Shown piece after piece: positions 17,792 to 28,076 of a stretch of 41,694 bases of DNA; position 1 is the first letter of the stretch; every line of letters starts with the position of its first letter. The notes beneath the pieces are model-generated. The model had not been told where the DNA came from. It saw nothing but the letters and a program-made list of their open reading frames with translations, and searched no databases. Made by a program: the position numbers and the translations under genes. Source of the DNA: Muribaculaceae bacterium (GTDB lineage Bacteria; Bacteroidota; Bacteroidia; Bacteroidales; Muribaculaceae); assembly GCA_017621845.1 (NCBI GenBank), contig JAGASI010000012.1:1-41694 (forward strand), in the 5' to 3' direction.

Positions 17792-18439
17792 ATGTTCAAT
17801 ATACATCGATTTATATTCAATCCCTTTGGTGAAAACACCTATCTGCTTGTAGACCGAGACACTAAAGATGCCGTAGTCGTTGACCCCGGGATGTTCAATG
17901 ACCAAGAGAACAAGGTATTTGACAAGTTTATCAATGATAACCATATTAACCTACAACAGATTATCAATACCCATCTTCATCTCGACCATTGTTTTGGCGC
18001 CGGTCATGTCAAGAGTAAGTATGGTATAAAACTGAGCGCCTCGGTCGGTGATACCCCATTAGGTCTGGCACTCGGCAAGCAAGCGCTTAAATTTGGCATC
18101 AAAGGTGTTTTCTCTCAGCAAGGTATCACCATCGACATCAATCTTTCAGATGGGGACATAATCACTGTAGGCAACAGCCAACTTACAGTAATCGCCGTAC
18201 CCGGTCATTCTCCCGGCGGGATAGCTCTATATTGCAAGGAACAAGGCTTTGTGTTAAGTGGAGACTCCCTATTTGAAGGCTCGATAGGCCGCACTGACCT
18301 CGAGGGAGGCAATCACGCCACCCTCGTCCGCTCAGTCACCGACCGTCTTTTAACACTACCCCCGGCCACCGACGTTTTCCCCGGCCATGGAGGTTCCACC
18401 ACCATCGCCAACGAGCGTCGCTTCAATCCTTACCTGTAA
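17792..18439 (+). CDS. MBL-fold metallo-hydrolase (glyoxalase II-like)
   Basis: A 215-residue metallo-beta-lactamase-fold enzyme. It carries the metal motif H61-L-H63-L-D65-H66 (NTHLHLDHCFGAGH), a later VPGHSPGG His, GDSLFEGSIGRTDL Asp, and a terminal FPGHGG His, that is, a full binuclear site. Gene length and motifs fit the hydroxyacylglutathione-hydrolase-like group. The true substrate cannot be told from sequence. It is probably co-transcribed with rsmG. Confidence 0.9.
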   Translation: MFNIHRFIFNPFGENTYLLVDRDTKDAVVVDPGMFNDQENKVFDKFINDNHINLQQIINTHLHLDHCFGAGHVKSKYGIKLSASVGDTPLGLALGKQALKFGIKGVFSQQGITIDINLSDGDIITVGNSQLTVIAVPGHSPGGIALYCKEQGFVLSGDSLFEGSIGRTDLEGGNHATLVRSVTDRLLTLPPATDVFPGHGGSTTIANERRFNPYL

Positions 18440-18442
18440 CCT

Positions 18443-18460
18443 CGGGGATAATTATCTCCG
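18443..18460. terminator. Short palindrome after the MBL gene, possible terminator
   Basis: An 18-bp near-perfect inverted repeat (one G-T pair, AATT centre) begins 4 bp after the MBL stop, between convergent genes. There is no strong T-run, so termination is only a possibility. Confidence 0.3.
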
Positions 18461-18487
18461 TCATGATCATTCATGGCACCGGATACA

Positions 18488-19948
18488 TTATTCGGACCAT
18501 AAACCGGCAAATGTAAAATCGTCAGGATTATTATTAATGCGGCCTTCGGGCGAGCATAGATTGGTTATTACATGGGCACATGTTTCTGACCCAACAAAAT
18601 TGAGACGTTGCCAATAGTTTTGGGAGGGAAAGTTGTCTGAATCTTCGGGCTGATCAAATTGCAAGTGACGCTGAGCCTCATCAAGAGCCCGGTCGAATTG
18701 ATATAGTTTATAAAACGATATAGCCCTGATTAGGGAGACATGCCTCATAACTTCTTTGTCCACATTTTCCATCTTAATCAGCTCATCGGTGTATCTAACA
18801 GAGGCCTTAAAATTGGCATACACAAACATAGCCAATGCCATCGACAGCAACATGGAATTTAAATCAACATCCTCGGCATGTATCAGCAAAAAATCACACA
18901 GCGAATTGGCTGTCTCGGCATTGACAGCCGCTACTCTCCATATTACGGGCTCAAAATCAGTAATCGAGATATTGGGGGCATTTAATACCATATCCAAGCA
19001 TCTGAGTCCCTGTTCAGGGTCTATAAGCAACAGCGACTCATAGATTGGCATCGAAATGAAGTCGCTCTGACTTATATATTTTACCACAATGTTTGCACCA
19101 ATGTTTTTTAATGTTTCATCGTCCATTGTGTGCAAATAGGTAAGTATGACATCAGGCATCAATGGCATACGCTCATATATTTCACTCATAAGCTCGTGGT
19201 ATTCGGACGGATTATCACTCATGCCGATTATGCGTGCCTTGAGCAACCAGGCTTCTTTATTATCCGGATCCAATGCAAGCGCCATATCGAGCGATTCATT
19301 GACCTTATCGGTATAGAGCGTAGAATTGAGCTGAGCCCCGGCCAACATCTGCCAATAGTCAGCAACATAGGGTTTTAACTCCACAAGCTGTTCAAGTAGT
19401 TGAGCAGCCCGATCGGGGTTGGCTTGCTGGTAAGAATAGGCCATCTCATAGATGAGTGCGGCACGGTTGGATGTCTTTTGTTCAAGCTGAGGCATTATTT
19501 CATCAATCCACTCGAGTAATCCATACTCGTCAGCCACGCCAACAAATCTTATTATTTCTTCGTCATCCATAGACTCGGCCTCGTCAAGTAACCGGCTGAG
19601 TTGTTCACGGGCTCGCTCCTTGGGCCACGATTTCATTCTTATAATAGAGAGTTGTCCCAACAGACCGGGATCTTCACCATAGACCTCTTCAATGTCGGTA
19701 ACACTTCCGGTCTCAAAGATATCAGAGTAAAATAGAGCCCGACGTTGACGCAGGCGGTCACTATCTGGGAAATATCGTGCACCATACATCAAAGCCTCGG
19801 CACGTATGAAATCATTGCCAAGGTCACCCGAGTAGTCAAATATCTCTACTATGTCATCTTCGTCAAAAAAATATTGTTCAGCCCTATCGCTCAGTGAGGT
19901 TCTGAAACGATTGAACAATATCTGACGCTCATTGTCAAATTCTTCCAA
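18488..19948 (-). CDS. Cytoplasmic TPR-like helical-repeat protein
   Basis: A 486-residue acidic protein without signal peptide or membrane segment, built of degenerate helical repeats. The best TPR-like pieces are near 185-250 (QQANPDRAAQLLEQLVELKP; NESLDMALALDPDNKEAWLL) and near 395-435. I do not recognise a named family. It follows glnS after a 118-bp gap that contains a good hairpin, so it is probably transcribed separately, but I found no clear promoter. Confidence 0.78.
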   Translation of the reverse strand: MEEFDNERQILFNRFRTSLSDRAEQYFFDEDDIVEIFDYSGDLGNDFIRAEALMYGARYFPDSDRLRQRRALFYSDIFETGSVTDIEEVYGEDPGLLGQLSIIRMKSWPKERAREQLSRLLDEAESMDDEEIIRFVGVADEYGLLEWIDEIMPQLEQKTSNRAALIYEMAYSYQQANPDRAAQLLEQLVELKPYVADYWQMLAGAQLNSTLYTDKVNESLDMALALDPDNKEAWLLKARIIGMSDNPSEYHELMSEIYERMPLMPDVILTYLHTMDDETLKNIGANIVVKYISQSDFISMPIYESLLLIDPEQGLRCLDMVLNAPNISITDFEPVIWRVAAVNAETANSLCDFLLIHAEDVDLNSMLLSMALAMFVYANFKASVRYTDELIKMENVDKEVMRHVSLIRAISFYKLYQFDRALDEAQRHLQFDQPEDSDNFPSQNYWQRLNFVGSETCAHVITNLCSPEGRINNNPDDFTFAGLWSE

Positions 19949-20005
19949 TATTATTACAAAAAAACTGTGTGGGTATTTTTCTTAAAAAACACACTCTAAA
20001 TATAA

Positions 20006-20052
20006 TCGGTTGCCCGGATGCATTAGTCTCCACAAAACATCCGAACAACCGA
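20006..20052 (-). terminator. Hairpin terminator after glnS
   Basis: TCGGTTG (20006-20012) pairs with CAACCGA (20046-20052). After a 2/2 internal loop, CGGATG (20015-20020) pairs with CATCCG (20038-20043), leaving a 17-nt loop. It lies 15 bp beyond the glnS stop and is followed on the minus strand by an AT-rich run. Confidence 0.6.
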
Positions 20053-20066
20053 CAATTATTTTTATA

Positions 20067-21773
20067 TCAAGCTTTTTTCTGAACCTTCTCCCAGGTATCC
20101 TTAAGTGCAATGGTGCGGTTAAAGACAAGGTGTTCAGGTGTCGAGTCAAGGTCAGGGGTAAAATATCCAACACGTTGGAATTGGAATTTGGTACCCTGAC
20201 TGGCATTTTCAGCAACAAAAGGCTCAACCTTGACACCGGTGACAACTTTCAGTGATTCGGGGTTCAGCATTTCTCGGAAATCACGCTCAGTTTCAGCTGC
20301 GGGATTTTCGACATTGAACAAGCGGTCATAAAGTCTCACCTCGGCATCGACAGCGTTATCGGCCGATACCCAATGCAATGTACCTTTAACCTTACGGGCA
20401 GCACCGGGCATTCCGCTGAGAGTCTCAGAATCATAAGTACAATGTAATTCGGTGATATTGCCTTCAGCATCTTTGATAACTTCCTCACATTTGATAATAT
20501 AAGCACCCTTGAGTCTCACCTCTGAACCCGGTGCTAAGCGGAAAAACTTTTTGGGAGGATTCTCCATAAAGTCATCACGCTCGATAAAAATCTCGCGAGT
20601 GAGAGGCATACGGTGAGTCCCGGCATCTTCTTGCTCGGGATTATTCTCCATTTCAACCATCTCGGTTTTCCCCTCGGGGAAGTTAGTAAGCACTACCTTG
20701 AGTGGATTAATTACCGCCATCACACGGGTGGCAATACGGTTAAGGTCTTCACGCACAGCATGCTCAAGGAGGCTCACTGAGTTGAGTGCCTCATATTTAG
20801 TATAGCCGATAGTGTTAATGAAGTTGCGGATTGACAATGGGGTATAGCCACGACGTCGCATACCTGAGATTGTCGGCATGCGTGGATCATCCCATCCGGC
20901 AACAAGGCCTTCCTTGACGAGTTGTAGCAATTTACGCTTTGACATCACGGTATATGTAAGATTGAGCCGGTTAAACTCTATCTGACGCGGACGATATGTT
21001 TCGTCGGCGAGTTCATTAACAAAATAGTCATATAATGGACGATGAGGCACAAACTCAAGAGTACATATCGAGTGTGTCACACCTTCAAAATAGTCGCTCT
21101 GTCCATGAGCAAAATCATACATCGGATATACTTTCCACTTATCTCCGGTGCGGTGGTGAGGAGTATGGATAATACGATACATTATCGGGTCGCGGAAGTG
21201 CATGTTGTCTGATGCCATGTCTATTTTGGCACGCAGGACACGAGTTCCATCGGGAAATTCGCCGGCATTCATACGATGGAACAAATCAAGGTTCTCCTCA
21301 ACCGAGCGGTTACGATATGGGCTCTCCTGTCCGGGTTCGGTGGGTGTTCCCTTCTGAGCTGCTATTTGTTCTGAGGTCTGGTCATCAACATAAGCCTTCC
21401 CCTCTTTAATCAAACGTTCGGCCAATTCATAAAGCTTCTCAAAATAATCTGAGGCATAGTACTCACGGTCACCCCAATCAAAACCCAGCCAGTGAATATC
21501 CTCGCGTATTGAGTCAACATATTCTACATCTTCCTTGACAGGATTGGTATCATCGAAACGCAAGTTACATGTACCGCCAAATTTCTCGGCTACGCCAAAG
21601 TCCATGCATATTGCCTTGGCATGACCAATATGAAGGTAGCCGTTGGGCTCGGGCGGAAAGCGAGTGTTAAGACGACCGCCATTTTTGCCGGCGTTCAAGT
21701 CATCATATACTATCTGCTCCACAAAGTTGAGCCCTTTTTTCTCATCGTTTGTGTTATTTTCTTCAATTGACAT
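20067..21773 (-). CDS. glnS: Glutaminyl-tRNA synthetase
   Basis: A 568-residue class I synthetase of normal length. The signature [14 protein letters not shown] (HIGH at about 48-51) and the KMSKS-type [11 protein letters not shown] loop are present. C-terminal anticodon-binding beta-barrels follow ([20 protein letters not shown] near the end). GlnRS of this type charges tRNA-Gln directly, so the amidotransferase route is not needed for Gln. It is the third gene of lptF/G-ribBA-glnS, 38 bp after ribBA. Confidence 0.97.
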   Translation of the reverse strand: MSIEENNTNDEKKGLNFVEQIVYDDLNAGKNGGRLNTRFPPEPNGYLHIGHAKAICMDFGVAEKFGGTCNLRFDDTNPVKEDVEYVDSIREDIHWLGFDWGDREYYASDYFEKLYELAERLIKEGKAYVDDQTSEQIAAQKGTPTEPGQESPYRNRSVEENLDLFHRMNAGEFPDGTRVLRAKIDMASDNMHFRDPIMYRIIHTPHHRTGDKWKVYPMYDFAHGQSDYFEGVTHSICTLEFVPHRPLYDYFVNELADETYRPRQIEFNRLNLTYTVMSKRKLLQLVKEGLVAGWDDPRMPTISGMRRRGYTPLSIRNFINTIGYTKYEALNSVSLLEHAVREDLNRIATRVMAVINPLKVVLTNFPEGKTEMVEMENNPEQEDAGTHRMPLTREIFIERDDFMENPPKKFFRLAPGSEVRLKGAYIIKCEEVIKDAEGNITELHCTYDSETLSGMPGAARKVKGTLHWVSADNAVDAEVRLYDRLFNVENPAAETERDFREMLNPESLKVVTGVKVEPFVAENASQGTKFQFQRVGYFTPDLDSTPEHLVFNRTIALKDTWEKVQKKA

Positions 21774-21811
21774 CTTGATGTGATATTATGGATTATTATT
21801 AATTATCTGTT

Positions 21812-23035
21812 TTAATTGACTTTATTAAGCATGTGCCCCATACGTTCTTTTTTAGTATGCATATAGAAGCGATTATAGTTATTAGGTTCTATCTCGATAG
21901 GGACAATGCTATCAATAGTCAATCCATAGCCTTCAAGGCCTATTCGTTTGACGGGATTATTAGTGATGAGTTTCATTGACCGTATACCTAACATATTGAG
22001 TATCTGGGCACCCACGCCGTAGTCACGCTCATCGGCACGATGACCGAGGTGTAGATTGGCTTGTACAGTATCAAGACCTTGTTCCTGTAGCTTGTAGGCT
22101 TTAATTTTGTCCATAAGTCCTATACCCCTACCCTCTTGGCTGAGGTATATGACAGCACCACGGCCTTCTTTTTCTATCATTCTCATGGCCTCGTGCAGTT
22201 GTTCGCCACAGTCACAACGACATGACCCAAAAATATCTCCTGTAGCACATGATGAGTGGACTCTTACCAATACAGGGTTGGTGGGGTCTGACGAAACATC
22301 GCCCTTGATTATTGCAATATGTTCAAGTCCATTGGATTGTTGTCTGAAGGGTATGAGCCTAAAGTGGCCATAGGCAGTGGGCATGTCCACTTCTTCTCCT
22401 ATTTCCACCAGGCTCTCGGTTTTAAGCCTGTAGCTAATTAAGTCTCGGATAGAAATAAGCTTCACACCCCATTTATCAGCAAGCTCTCTCAACTCCGGCA
22501 AACGAGCCATCGAGCCGTCAGAGCTCATGATTTCCATCAATACACCAACAGGTTGTAGCCCTGCAAGTCGAGCGAGGTCTACGGCAGCCTCGGTGTGACC
22601 GGCACGTTTTAACACTCCTGCATCCTGAGCATAAAGGGGATTGATATGCCCGGGGCGACCAAAAGTCTCAGGGGTTGACTTAGGATCGGCCAACGCGCGC
22701 AGAGTCGCACAACGGTCTTCAATTGATACACCTGTAGAACATCCGTCGAGTTTGTCAACAGTGACAGTAAACGGGGTCCCTAACACCGATGTATTCTCAT
22801 CTACCTGCGGGCCAAGCCCTAATTGTCGACAACGGTCAATAGTCATAGGGGCACATAGTACTCCTCGTGCATTTTTCAGCATGAAATTGACCTGTTCAGG
22901 TGTTATTTTTTCAGCAGCTATTATTATATCGCCTTCATTTTCGCGATCTTCATCATCGACAACAATCAACATGCGACCTTGAGCAAAGTCGTCAATTGCC
23001 TCAGCTATCGAGTCAAGTTTTATTGCCTTATTCAT
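21812..23035 (-). CDS. ribBA: Bifunctional DHBP synthase / GTP cyclohydrolase II
   Basis: A 407-residue fusion that makes both early riboflavin precursors. The N-terminal half (about 1-200) is 3,4-dihydroxy-2-butanone-4-phosphate synthase, with [13 protein letters not shown] and [14 protein letters not shown]. The C-terminal half (about 205-405) is GTP cyclohydrolase II, with the zinc cysteines in [20 protein letters not shown] and the [16 protein letters not shown] motif. It overlaps the end of the upstream permease gene by 8 bp, so translation is coupled. Confidence 0.97.
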   Translation of the reverse strand: MNKAIKLDSIAEAIDDFAQGRMLIVVDDEDRENEGDIIIAAEKITPEQVNFMLKNARGVLCAPMTIDRCRQLGLGPQVDENTSVLGTPFTVTVDKLDGCSTGVSIEDRCATLRALADPKSTPETFGRPGHINPLYAQDAGVLKRAGHTEAAVDLARLAGLQPVGVLMEIMSSDGSMARLPELRELADKWGVKLISIRDLISYRLKTESLVEIGEEVDMPTAYGHFRLIPFRQQSNGLEHIAIIKGDVSSDPTNPVLVRVHSSCATGDIFGSCRCDCGEQLHEAMRMIEKEGRGAVIYLSQEGRGIGLMDKIKAYKLQEQGLDTVQANLHLGHRADERDYGVGAQILNMLGIRSMKLITNNPVKRIGLEGYGLTIDSIVPIEIEPNNYNRFYMHTKKERMGHMLNKVN

Positions 23036-24944
23036 TTGGGGAGTCGTTAGTTATTTTGTCTATTATATTATGCTTGTCTGAATTATCATGTTGATGCTCA
23101 ATGTCTTCTGAAGCACTACTGATATCAGCATCTTTTTCAGACTTGTTTTCAATCAACGCTTTTATCTTATTGATGGTTTGTATTGTATTTTTAACGCGAT
23201 GTAATCGAGGTGAGAATTGTAGTTCATTAATTAGTTCTATAATATATTTATCTCGAGTATTAGACAGATAGTTGATTACCATCTCATACTGATTATTTAA
23301 CTCGGGGGGCAAAACCGGGGGTATTATCATCTTAAAGCGATATACAATGGACGACTTTTTCAAGGCTTTCATATCTTCGGCCCACTTTGTCATATCGGCA
23401 ACAAGTTTATTGATATACTCTATTGCAGTGGAAGACTCTACTTCTTCCATTCTCACTTCTTTGAACGTGGTTTTACGCTTCTCGGGCCAAAGCAATGTAC
23501 GCACCTTGCGATATATTTCCAAGTCAAATATTGAGCGATCTCCTACAGCCATATACGTGAACAACATGCCTAAAGGTGCCATCACCATTGTACTCAACCA
23601 CATACCTACCCATACAATCATCCTTCCATCTCGGGCCAATTTATAACCCGCGTTGTCAAATATAAAATATACGATAAACAATAACACCGACAACACCAAT
23701 GGCATACCAATACCACCTTTTTTGACAATCGCTCCTAATGGCGCACCGATAAAAAAGAAAATAAGGCATGCAATGGAGAGAGTAAACTTCTTCTGCATCT
23801 CGATTTCATGACGACGCATGTTTTTCTCTTGGTCAAGCAGTATTGAGCCCTTGAACTGGTATTCTTGTTGATGTCGCTTAATTTTGGTCAATGCCTGGTT
23901 TATATAGGCTCGTGAGTCTTGAGGGTCCTGATTATAGAATATCGAATCAACATTAAGAGCCTTGGCTATATTGACTCGAGGACGCGGCACCTGCACCGGT
24001 CTATGATTAATATACTTGGTAGTATAGTAAGGTACATTCAGATAAGACGTGGTTTTCATCTCAGTACCGAGAGCCGTACCTATCGAGTCAACCTTGAGTT
24101 GGATAGAGTCTATCGCGTGGGATAACTCGGCAATATTTTTACCAACATATTGACTGCGTATACCCCCCTCATCAATACGATTGAAGTTGGCATCAAATGC
24201 AAAGTATATCTGTTTATCATCAAATGTCTCACGCCGGAATGGAAGATGTGACACTTGTCCCGTCCCCAACGAGTTATCCCTGAAATTCTCAAACATCTCA
24301 CCCTTATATAGATGCAGGAACAGCCGGGTTTTATCTTCTGTAAAAGCAAGTTTTCCCGAGTCGGCAAGTATCACTCGTGAGTCATCTATACCACGTGTTA
24401 CGTCATAGATTATCATGCCGTACATTGTTCCGGTTTTACGGTCTTTGGAATCTATATAAAGGTTCATCCCGGGAATTTGGTCATAGAACGACTTAACCGG
24501 TATTTCAACCTCAGGGCTTTTTTGACGCATTGAGAATAATAGTGTGTACATCTTGGTCTGGGCTATCGGCAATACATTATTCTGGAAGAAAAAAGCGCCA
24601 ATAGCTATCAATATCATCAAGATAGTCAACGGCTTCATAATTCTCATCAGTGATATACCGGCAGCCTTGAGAGCTGTAAGCTCCAACTTCTCGCCCAGGT
24701 TTCCAAATGTCATCAGCGATGCCAACAGAACTGCCAACGGCAATGCTGTGGGCACCATGGTCAAGGCCGCGTAAAAAAACAACTCTCCAATTACATCAAC
24801 GCCCAAACCCTTTCCGACCAGATCATCAATATAACGCCACAAAAATTGCATCATCACTATAAACAGTGAGATGAAAAACGTCATCACAAGCAACGGTACA
24901 AACTGCTTAAGAAGAAATATGTGGAGTCGTTTAATATTAAGCAT
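23028..24944 (-). CDS. LptF/LptG (YjgP/YjgQ) family permease
   Basis: A 638-residue inner-membrane protein of the LPS-export permease family. Three N-terminal membrane segments lie at about 12-35, 55-80 and 98-118 ([20 protein letters not shown] is typical). A long periplasmic beta-jellyroll domain follows (about 120-370), then three more membrane segments (about 385-465). A cytoplasmic, charged C-terminal extension of about 150 residues is longer than in E. coli LptF. With LptG and LptB it would extract LPS from the inner membrane; LptF versus LptG cannot be settled here. It overlaps ribBA by 8 bp. Confidence 0.92.
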   Translation of the reverse strand: MLNIKRLHIFLLKQFVPLLVMTFFISLFIVMMQFLWRYIDDLVGKGLGVDVIGELFFYAALTMVPTALPLAVLLASLMTFGNLGEKLELTALKAAGISLMRIMKPLTILMILIAIGAFFFQNNVLPIAQTKMYTLLFSMRQKSPEVEIPVKSFYDQIPGMNLYIDSKDRKTGTMYGMIIYDVTRGIDDSRVILADSGKLAFTEDKTRLFLHLYKGEMFENFRDNSLGTGQVSHLPFRRETFDDKQIYFAFDANFNRIDEGGIRSQYVGKNIAELSHAIDSIQLKVDSIGTALGTEMKTTSYLNVPYYTTKYINHRPVQVPRPRVNIAKALNVDSIFYNQDPQDSRAYINQALTKIKRHQQEYQFKGSILLDQEKNMRRHEIEMQKKFTLSIACLIFFFIGAPLGAIVKKGGIGMPLVLSVLLFIVYFIFDNAGYKLARDGRMIVWVGMWLSTMVMAPLGMLFTYMAVGDRSIFDLEIYRKVRTLLWPEKRKTTFKEVRMEEVESSTAIEYINKLVADMTKWAEDMKALKKSSIVYRFKMIIPPVLPPELNNQYEMVINYLSNTRDKYIIELINELQFSPRLHRVKNTIQTINKIKALIENKSEKDADISSASEDIEHQHDNSDKHNIIDKITNDSPNE

Positions 24945-25030
24945 AGATAAATAATGTCATCAAACGACTAATTATGAGCAAATTAAAACTTAATAAGCAC
25001 AATCAGCCTATAAGACAACCAATTTGGGGT

Positions 25031-25038
25031 CAAAGTTA
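25031..25038 (-). promoter_or_regulatory. Candidate -7 element for lptF/G-ribBA-glnS
   Basis: TAACTTTG on the minus strand, giving an approximately 80-nt leader before the permease ATG. The -33 region has no TTTG. The rest of 24945-25170 shows nothing else that I can support. Confidence 0.45.
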
Positions 25039-25170
25039 CTAATTTTTTCGCAACCGACACCCCACCCCACGACTTATTTTATATGAGGCAGCTTAAACAG
25101 ATTAAGCACAGACAGAACAGCAATCCCCAAGGTACATTCTTTAGTTGTGATTGCAATTTGGTGCCCAAAC

Positions 25171-25698
25171 TCATGCGAACAAGTTTTTATCAGGATTTTC
25201 TAATGATAATAGTGCTTGTTTTGCGTCAAGTCCACCTCCATAACCGGTAAGTTTGCGGTTACTTCCTATCACGCGGTGGCACGGAACAAATATTGAAATC
25301 GGATTTGTCGCGTTAGCAGAGGCAACGGCACGTACCGCCTTGGGGTTGTCGATGCGGCGGGCAAGCTCGGAGTAGGAGATAGTCTCACCATATGGAATTT
25401 TCATCAATTCCGCCCAAACACGGCATTGGAATTCCGAACCGGCAAACTGTATCGGTAAGTCAAACCCCTTGCGCTCCCCGGCAAAGTATTCGTTCAATTC
25501 CTTTATCATTTTTTCTATTGTCGGAGAAATGCCCCCCACAAATTCAGCATCCAGCACACGGCAGATACGACGATCAATCACGCCACGCCGCTTCTCCAAC
25601 GCCCAGTCACAGATACAGACTTTATCACCAATCGAGCCTAAAATCATATCGCCCACGGGCGACTTCCATTTATACACGTAAATAATGTTGGTGTTCAT
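25171..25698 (-). CDS. ogt: Methylated-DNA-protein cysteine methyltransferase
   Basis: A 175-residue suicide DNA-repair protein that removes O6-alkyl groups from guanine. The active-site motif is PCHRVIG with nucleophile Cys140. The preceding helix-turn-helix reads PYGETISYSELARRIDNPKA, and the C-terminal GYGGGLDAKQALLSLE is typical. The length fits the Ogt/MGMT class without an Ada domain. Its ATG overlaps the stop codon of the collapsed GntR gene upstream (ATGA), showing it was the second gene of an operon. Confidence 0.95.
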   Translation of the reverse strand: MNTNIIYVYKWKSPVGDMILGSIGDKVCICDWALEKRRGVIDRRICRVLDAEFVGGISPTIEKMIKELNEYFAGERKGFDLPIQFAGSEFQCRVWAELMKIPYGETISYSELARRIDNPKAVRAVASANATNPISIFVPCHRVIGSNRKLTGYGGGLDAKQALLSLENPDKNLFA

Positions 25699-25940
25699 GG
25701 TTCTTCTATAATTGTCTTTGACAGTTTTTCGACTTTTGTAGCATCACGCGCCTCAATTGCTTTAAGAATTTTCTCATGCGAAGGCTGTTACTTCAATAAC
25801 TCTGACATGTAAGTATATATTTACCGAATGGCAAGTTCAGCCTCCACCGGCAATTTATCGCCTGGGATATATTTGCCGGATGAAATCTGTTTTCTCTGGT
25901 CCGACGCCATTTGGTGGGCCAATGTCTTACGTTCTATCAT
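25695..25940 (-). pseudogene. Remnant of a GntR/FadR-type regulator with the middle deleted
   Basis: Two fragments of one gene survive on the minus strand. From 25940 to 25821 the frame reads like a GntR winged-helix N-terminus (MIERKTLAHQ; then QISSGKYIPGDKLPVEAELA) and stops at TAA, before the recognition helix is complete. From 25808 to 25695 another frame reads like the last helix of an FCD ligand-binding domain (QPSHEKILKAIEARDATKVE) and ends in a TGA overlapping the ogt start; it carries an in-frame stop just upstream. A whole FadR-type regulator is about 690 bp, so roughly 450 bp are missing. The promoter in front remains recognisable. Confidence 0.8.
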
Positions 25941-25971
25941 ATCAAAAAAGATAATATCATCATATCTTTTG

Positions 25972-25979
25972 CAAAGATA
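25972..25979 (-). promoter_or_regulatory. -7 element for the GntR remnant and ogt
   Basis: TATCTTTG on the minus strand fits TAnnTTTG, 31 bp before the remnant's ATG. A run reading TTTTTTG lies 14 bp upstream, close but short for a -33 box. Confidence 0.5.
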
Positions 25980-26074
25980 CAATTTCTCCCCCCCAAAAAA
26001 CTATTTTCTAAAAATGAAATAAAGCCTACTCCCAACATCAAAAATGTGAAACATCTGAATTGCTATTTTTTTTG

Positions 26075-26082
26075 TACTTTTG
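26075..26082 (+). promoter_or_regulatory. Candidate -7 element for the DUF6198-like gene
   Basis: TACTTTTG on the plus strand, 27 bp before the ATG at 26110. The -33 region is weak. Confidence 0.45.
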
Positions 26083-26109
26083 TAACGAAAAAAAATAGAG
26101 ATAATTGAA

Positions 26110-26865
26110 ATGATTGAAACCGTTAACATCACATTTAAGAAGAAATCTATACACTTTTTATGGCAGCATATACTTTTACTTATTTCGCTGTATTTCATGA
26201 CATTAGGCATCGCTTTTTGTGTCCGCTCCCATTTGGGCAGTAGCGTTATTTCATCATTACCTATGTCCTTTTCTATAGCCGGTACCGAAGGTAAGGTTCC
26301 CGGATTAACAATCGGTGGATACACCAATATAATGAACATATTATTAGTAATTGGTCAAATAATTGTTCTCAGAAGACACTTTCAACCGATTCAACTTTTA
26401 CAACTTGTTATCGGATATCTCTTTGGTATCCTGATTGACTTAAATATGTCAATAACGTCAATCTTTACATACGACACTATATATCAACAGATTTTCGCTC
26501 AACTGATTGGTTGTGTCATCCTTGCCTTCGGCATAGCAATGGAGGTAAGATGTGGATCAGTAACTATGCCCGGAGAAGGTATTCAAGTTGCTGTCAGCCA
26601 TGTATCAGGACTTCCATTTGCCAAAGTAAAAATCATTATCAACTGCCTTTTAGTAGTTCTGGCTATCTTAAGTTGTTATATATTCTGGGGTACTTGGCTA
26701 TGGAATATTATAGGACCCGGAACCCTTTTTGCAATGATTTTTGTCGGATGGATGGTTAAGTTTATTGGCCACCACATGTCATGGTATAACCGCATCTTGG
26801 GATATAGCCCCGGATTTAGAAGATACATATATGGACTCGCTCGATTTCTTAACTTAAAGGATTAA
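26110..26865 (+). CDS. DUF6198 / YczE-YitT-like integral membrane protein
   Basis: A 251-residue polytopic inner-membrane protein with about five hydrophobic segments (near 18-38, 75-92, 100-118, 130-150 and 175-200). The pattern LGIAFCVRSHLGSSVISSLP, together with GSVTMPGEGIQVAVSHVSGL, resembles the YczE/YyaS/YitT group, DUF6198 in Bacteroidetes. Transport or a small-molecule role has been suggested for the group, but no substrate is known. It has its own promoter and is divergent from the ogt operon. Confidence 0.75.
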   Translation: MIETVNITFKKKSIHFLWQHILLLISLYFMTLGIAFCVRSHLGSSVISSLPMSFSIAGTEGKVPGLTIGGYTNIMNILLVIGQIIVLRRHFQPIQLLQLVIGYLFGILIDLNMSITSIFTYDTIYQQIFAQLIGCVILAFGIAMEVRCGSVTMPGEGIQVAVSHVSGLPFAKVKIIINCLLVVLAILSCYIFWGTWLWNIIGPGTLFAMIFVGWMVKFIGHHMSWYNRILGYSPGFRRYIYGLARFLNLKD

Positions 26866-26987
26866 GAGTGTGTTTGAATTCCAAGCATTTTTAACCTTGG
26901 GGTAGGATGAACAACATTGATTTTTAAACCCTCCTCTTAAACTATTCCATATTGCAAAATATTTCACCTCGGTCATTATAATTTTCA

Positions 26988-27019
26988 ATTGGTTACGTGT
27001 TATACAATAAATACCTTTG
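26988..27019 (+). promoter_or_regulatory. Promoter of the GldB-like lipoprotein gene
   Basis: ATTG at 26988-26991, a 20-bp spacer and TACCTTTG at 27012-27019. The leader is about 22 nt to the ATG at 27048. An upstream in-frame GTG at 26997 falls between the two boxes and cannot be the start. Confidence 0.65.
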
Positions 27020-27047
27020 CACTATTATACCCAGCAATCGCTTATAT

Positions 27048-28043
27048 ATGAAACATCGACACTTATCAATAGCTATAATCTTAACAATTTCATTGTTGAC
27101 TTCCTGCTCATCTAACAAAAATGAAGAGTCCCCCAAAACACCGGCCAAGCCTGAAAACATTATAAGACTCGACCAAATTCTTGAAAATTACAATAGCCTT
27201 GACAGTATAAATCGTGTTAAGACATTGACCGACAACAAAATAATTATTGACAAATATCTTCAGATAATTGGTAAAGATTCAACAAGCGACCAAACCCTGA
27301 CCCTCCTGTCCGCCTCTCGCATGGTCAAAATGTTTGGCAATGCAGTGAATAAGGAATATAAAGACCTCGCTCCAGAGCAACAACAACTCGGGAATATTAT
27401 CACACGAGGACATGAACAGGGACTTAAATTTGACCAAACAACCTACGTTGCTACAATATGGGGACAACCCAAGTCTATCATCTTTAACAATGGAGTGATG
27501 TATATCGCCCTTAACCATTATCTCGGTCCCAACCACGAGGCATATAACGGGATACCTGAATATGAGCGGCGTACCAAAACCCGGGCAAATATCCCCTACG
27601 ACATGGCCGAGGCGCTCATTGCAACCACCTACCCCATCTCAGAAAGTAATACTACAGTCCTCAGCCACCTCCTTTACCAAGGTGCTATTGCCCAAGCCAA
27701 GATGTTACTGCTTGATAATCCTTCCGAGGCAATGGCTCTCGGTTTTACTGAAGCACAGTTTAAAGATATTGCTAAAAATGAGCGCTTTATGTGGGAGCGT
27801 CTTCTCAATGACGACATGATACACTCGTCAGACCCGATTATTATATCATCTTTATTTAGTCCGTCACCCGTCACAGGTATCATCAGCCCCGACGCTCCGG
27901 GTCGCGCAGTAAGATATATCGGATACCGTATAGTTAAATCCTACCTACGGCAACACCCTGACACTCAATTATCACAACTTCTTTCACCAAAATTCTACAA
28001 CAACCCGTCAACCCTCGCCCAATCATCCTACCAACCACAATAA
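27048..28043 (+). CDS. GldB-like lipoprotein
   Basis: A 331-residue lipoprotein (leader MKHRHLSIAIILTISLLTS before Cys20). Its later part matches features of the gliding-motility GldB family: MYIALNHYLG with a following YNGIPEYERR, then MLLLDNPSEA, NERFMWERLL, and the closing PGRAVRYIGYRIVKSYLRQH. GldB is conserved in many Bacteroidetes that do not glide, so motility is not implied. The N-terminal 60 residues are polar and not conserved-looking. It stands alone; no other gld gene is in the window. I am fairly sure of the family resemblance, less of the function. Confidence 0.72.
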   Translation: MKHRHLSIAIILTISLLTSCSSNKNEESPKTPAKPENIIRLDQILENYNSLDSINRVKTLTDNKIIIDKYLQIIGKDSTSDQTLTLLSASRMVKMFGNAVNKEYKDLAPEQQQLGNIITRGHEQGLKFDQTTYVATIWGQPKSIIFNNGVMYIALNHYLGPNHEAYNGIPEYERRTKTRANIPYDMAEALIATTYPISESNTTVLSHLLYQGAIAQAKMLLLDNPSEAMALGFTEAQFKDIAKNERFMWERLLNDDMIHSSDPIIISSLFSPSPVTGIISPDAPGRAVRYIGYRIVKSYLRQHPDTQLSQLLSPKFYNNPSTLAQSSYQPQ

Positions 28044-28046
28044 GAG

Positions 28047-28070
28047 CCTGTACCATAATATAATTACAGG
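28047..28070. terminator. Weak hairpin between convergent genes
   Basis: CCTGTA (28047-28052) pairs with TACAGG (28065-28070) in the 33-bp gap between the convergent GldB-like and PepSY-type genes. The 6-bp stem is short. Confidence 0.25.
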
Positions 28071-28076
28071 TATTGT

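Noticed and set aside
23347..23646. Antisense ORF of about 100 codons within the permease gene
   Set aside because: The opposite strand encodes a clear LptF/G-type protein; the antisense product has no recognisable feature.
26997..27047. GTG-started extension of the GldB-like protein
   Set aside because: It begins between the -33 and -7 boxes and would bury the lipoprotein signal peptide.
12828..28056. Similar motifs (GCTTGTACC and GCCTGTACC) just after two stop codons, considered as a dispersed repeat
   Set aside because: Only two short copies are seen in the window and each fits a small local hairpin; not enough to call a repeat family.
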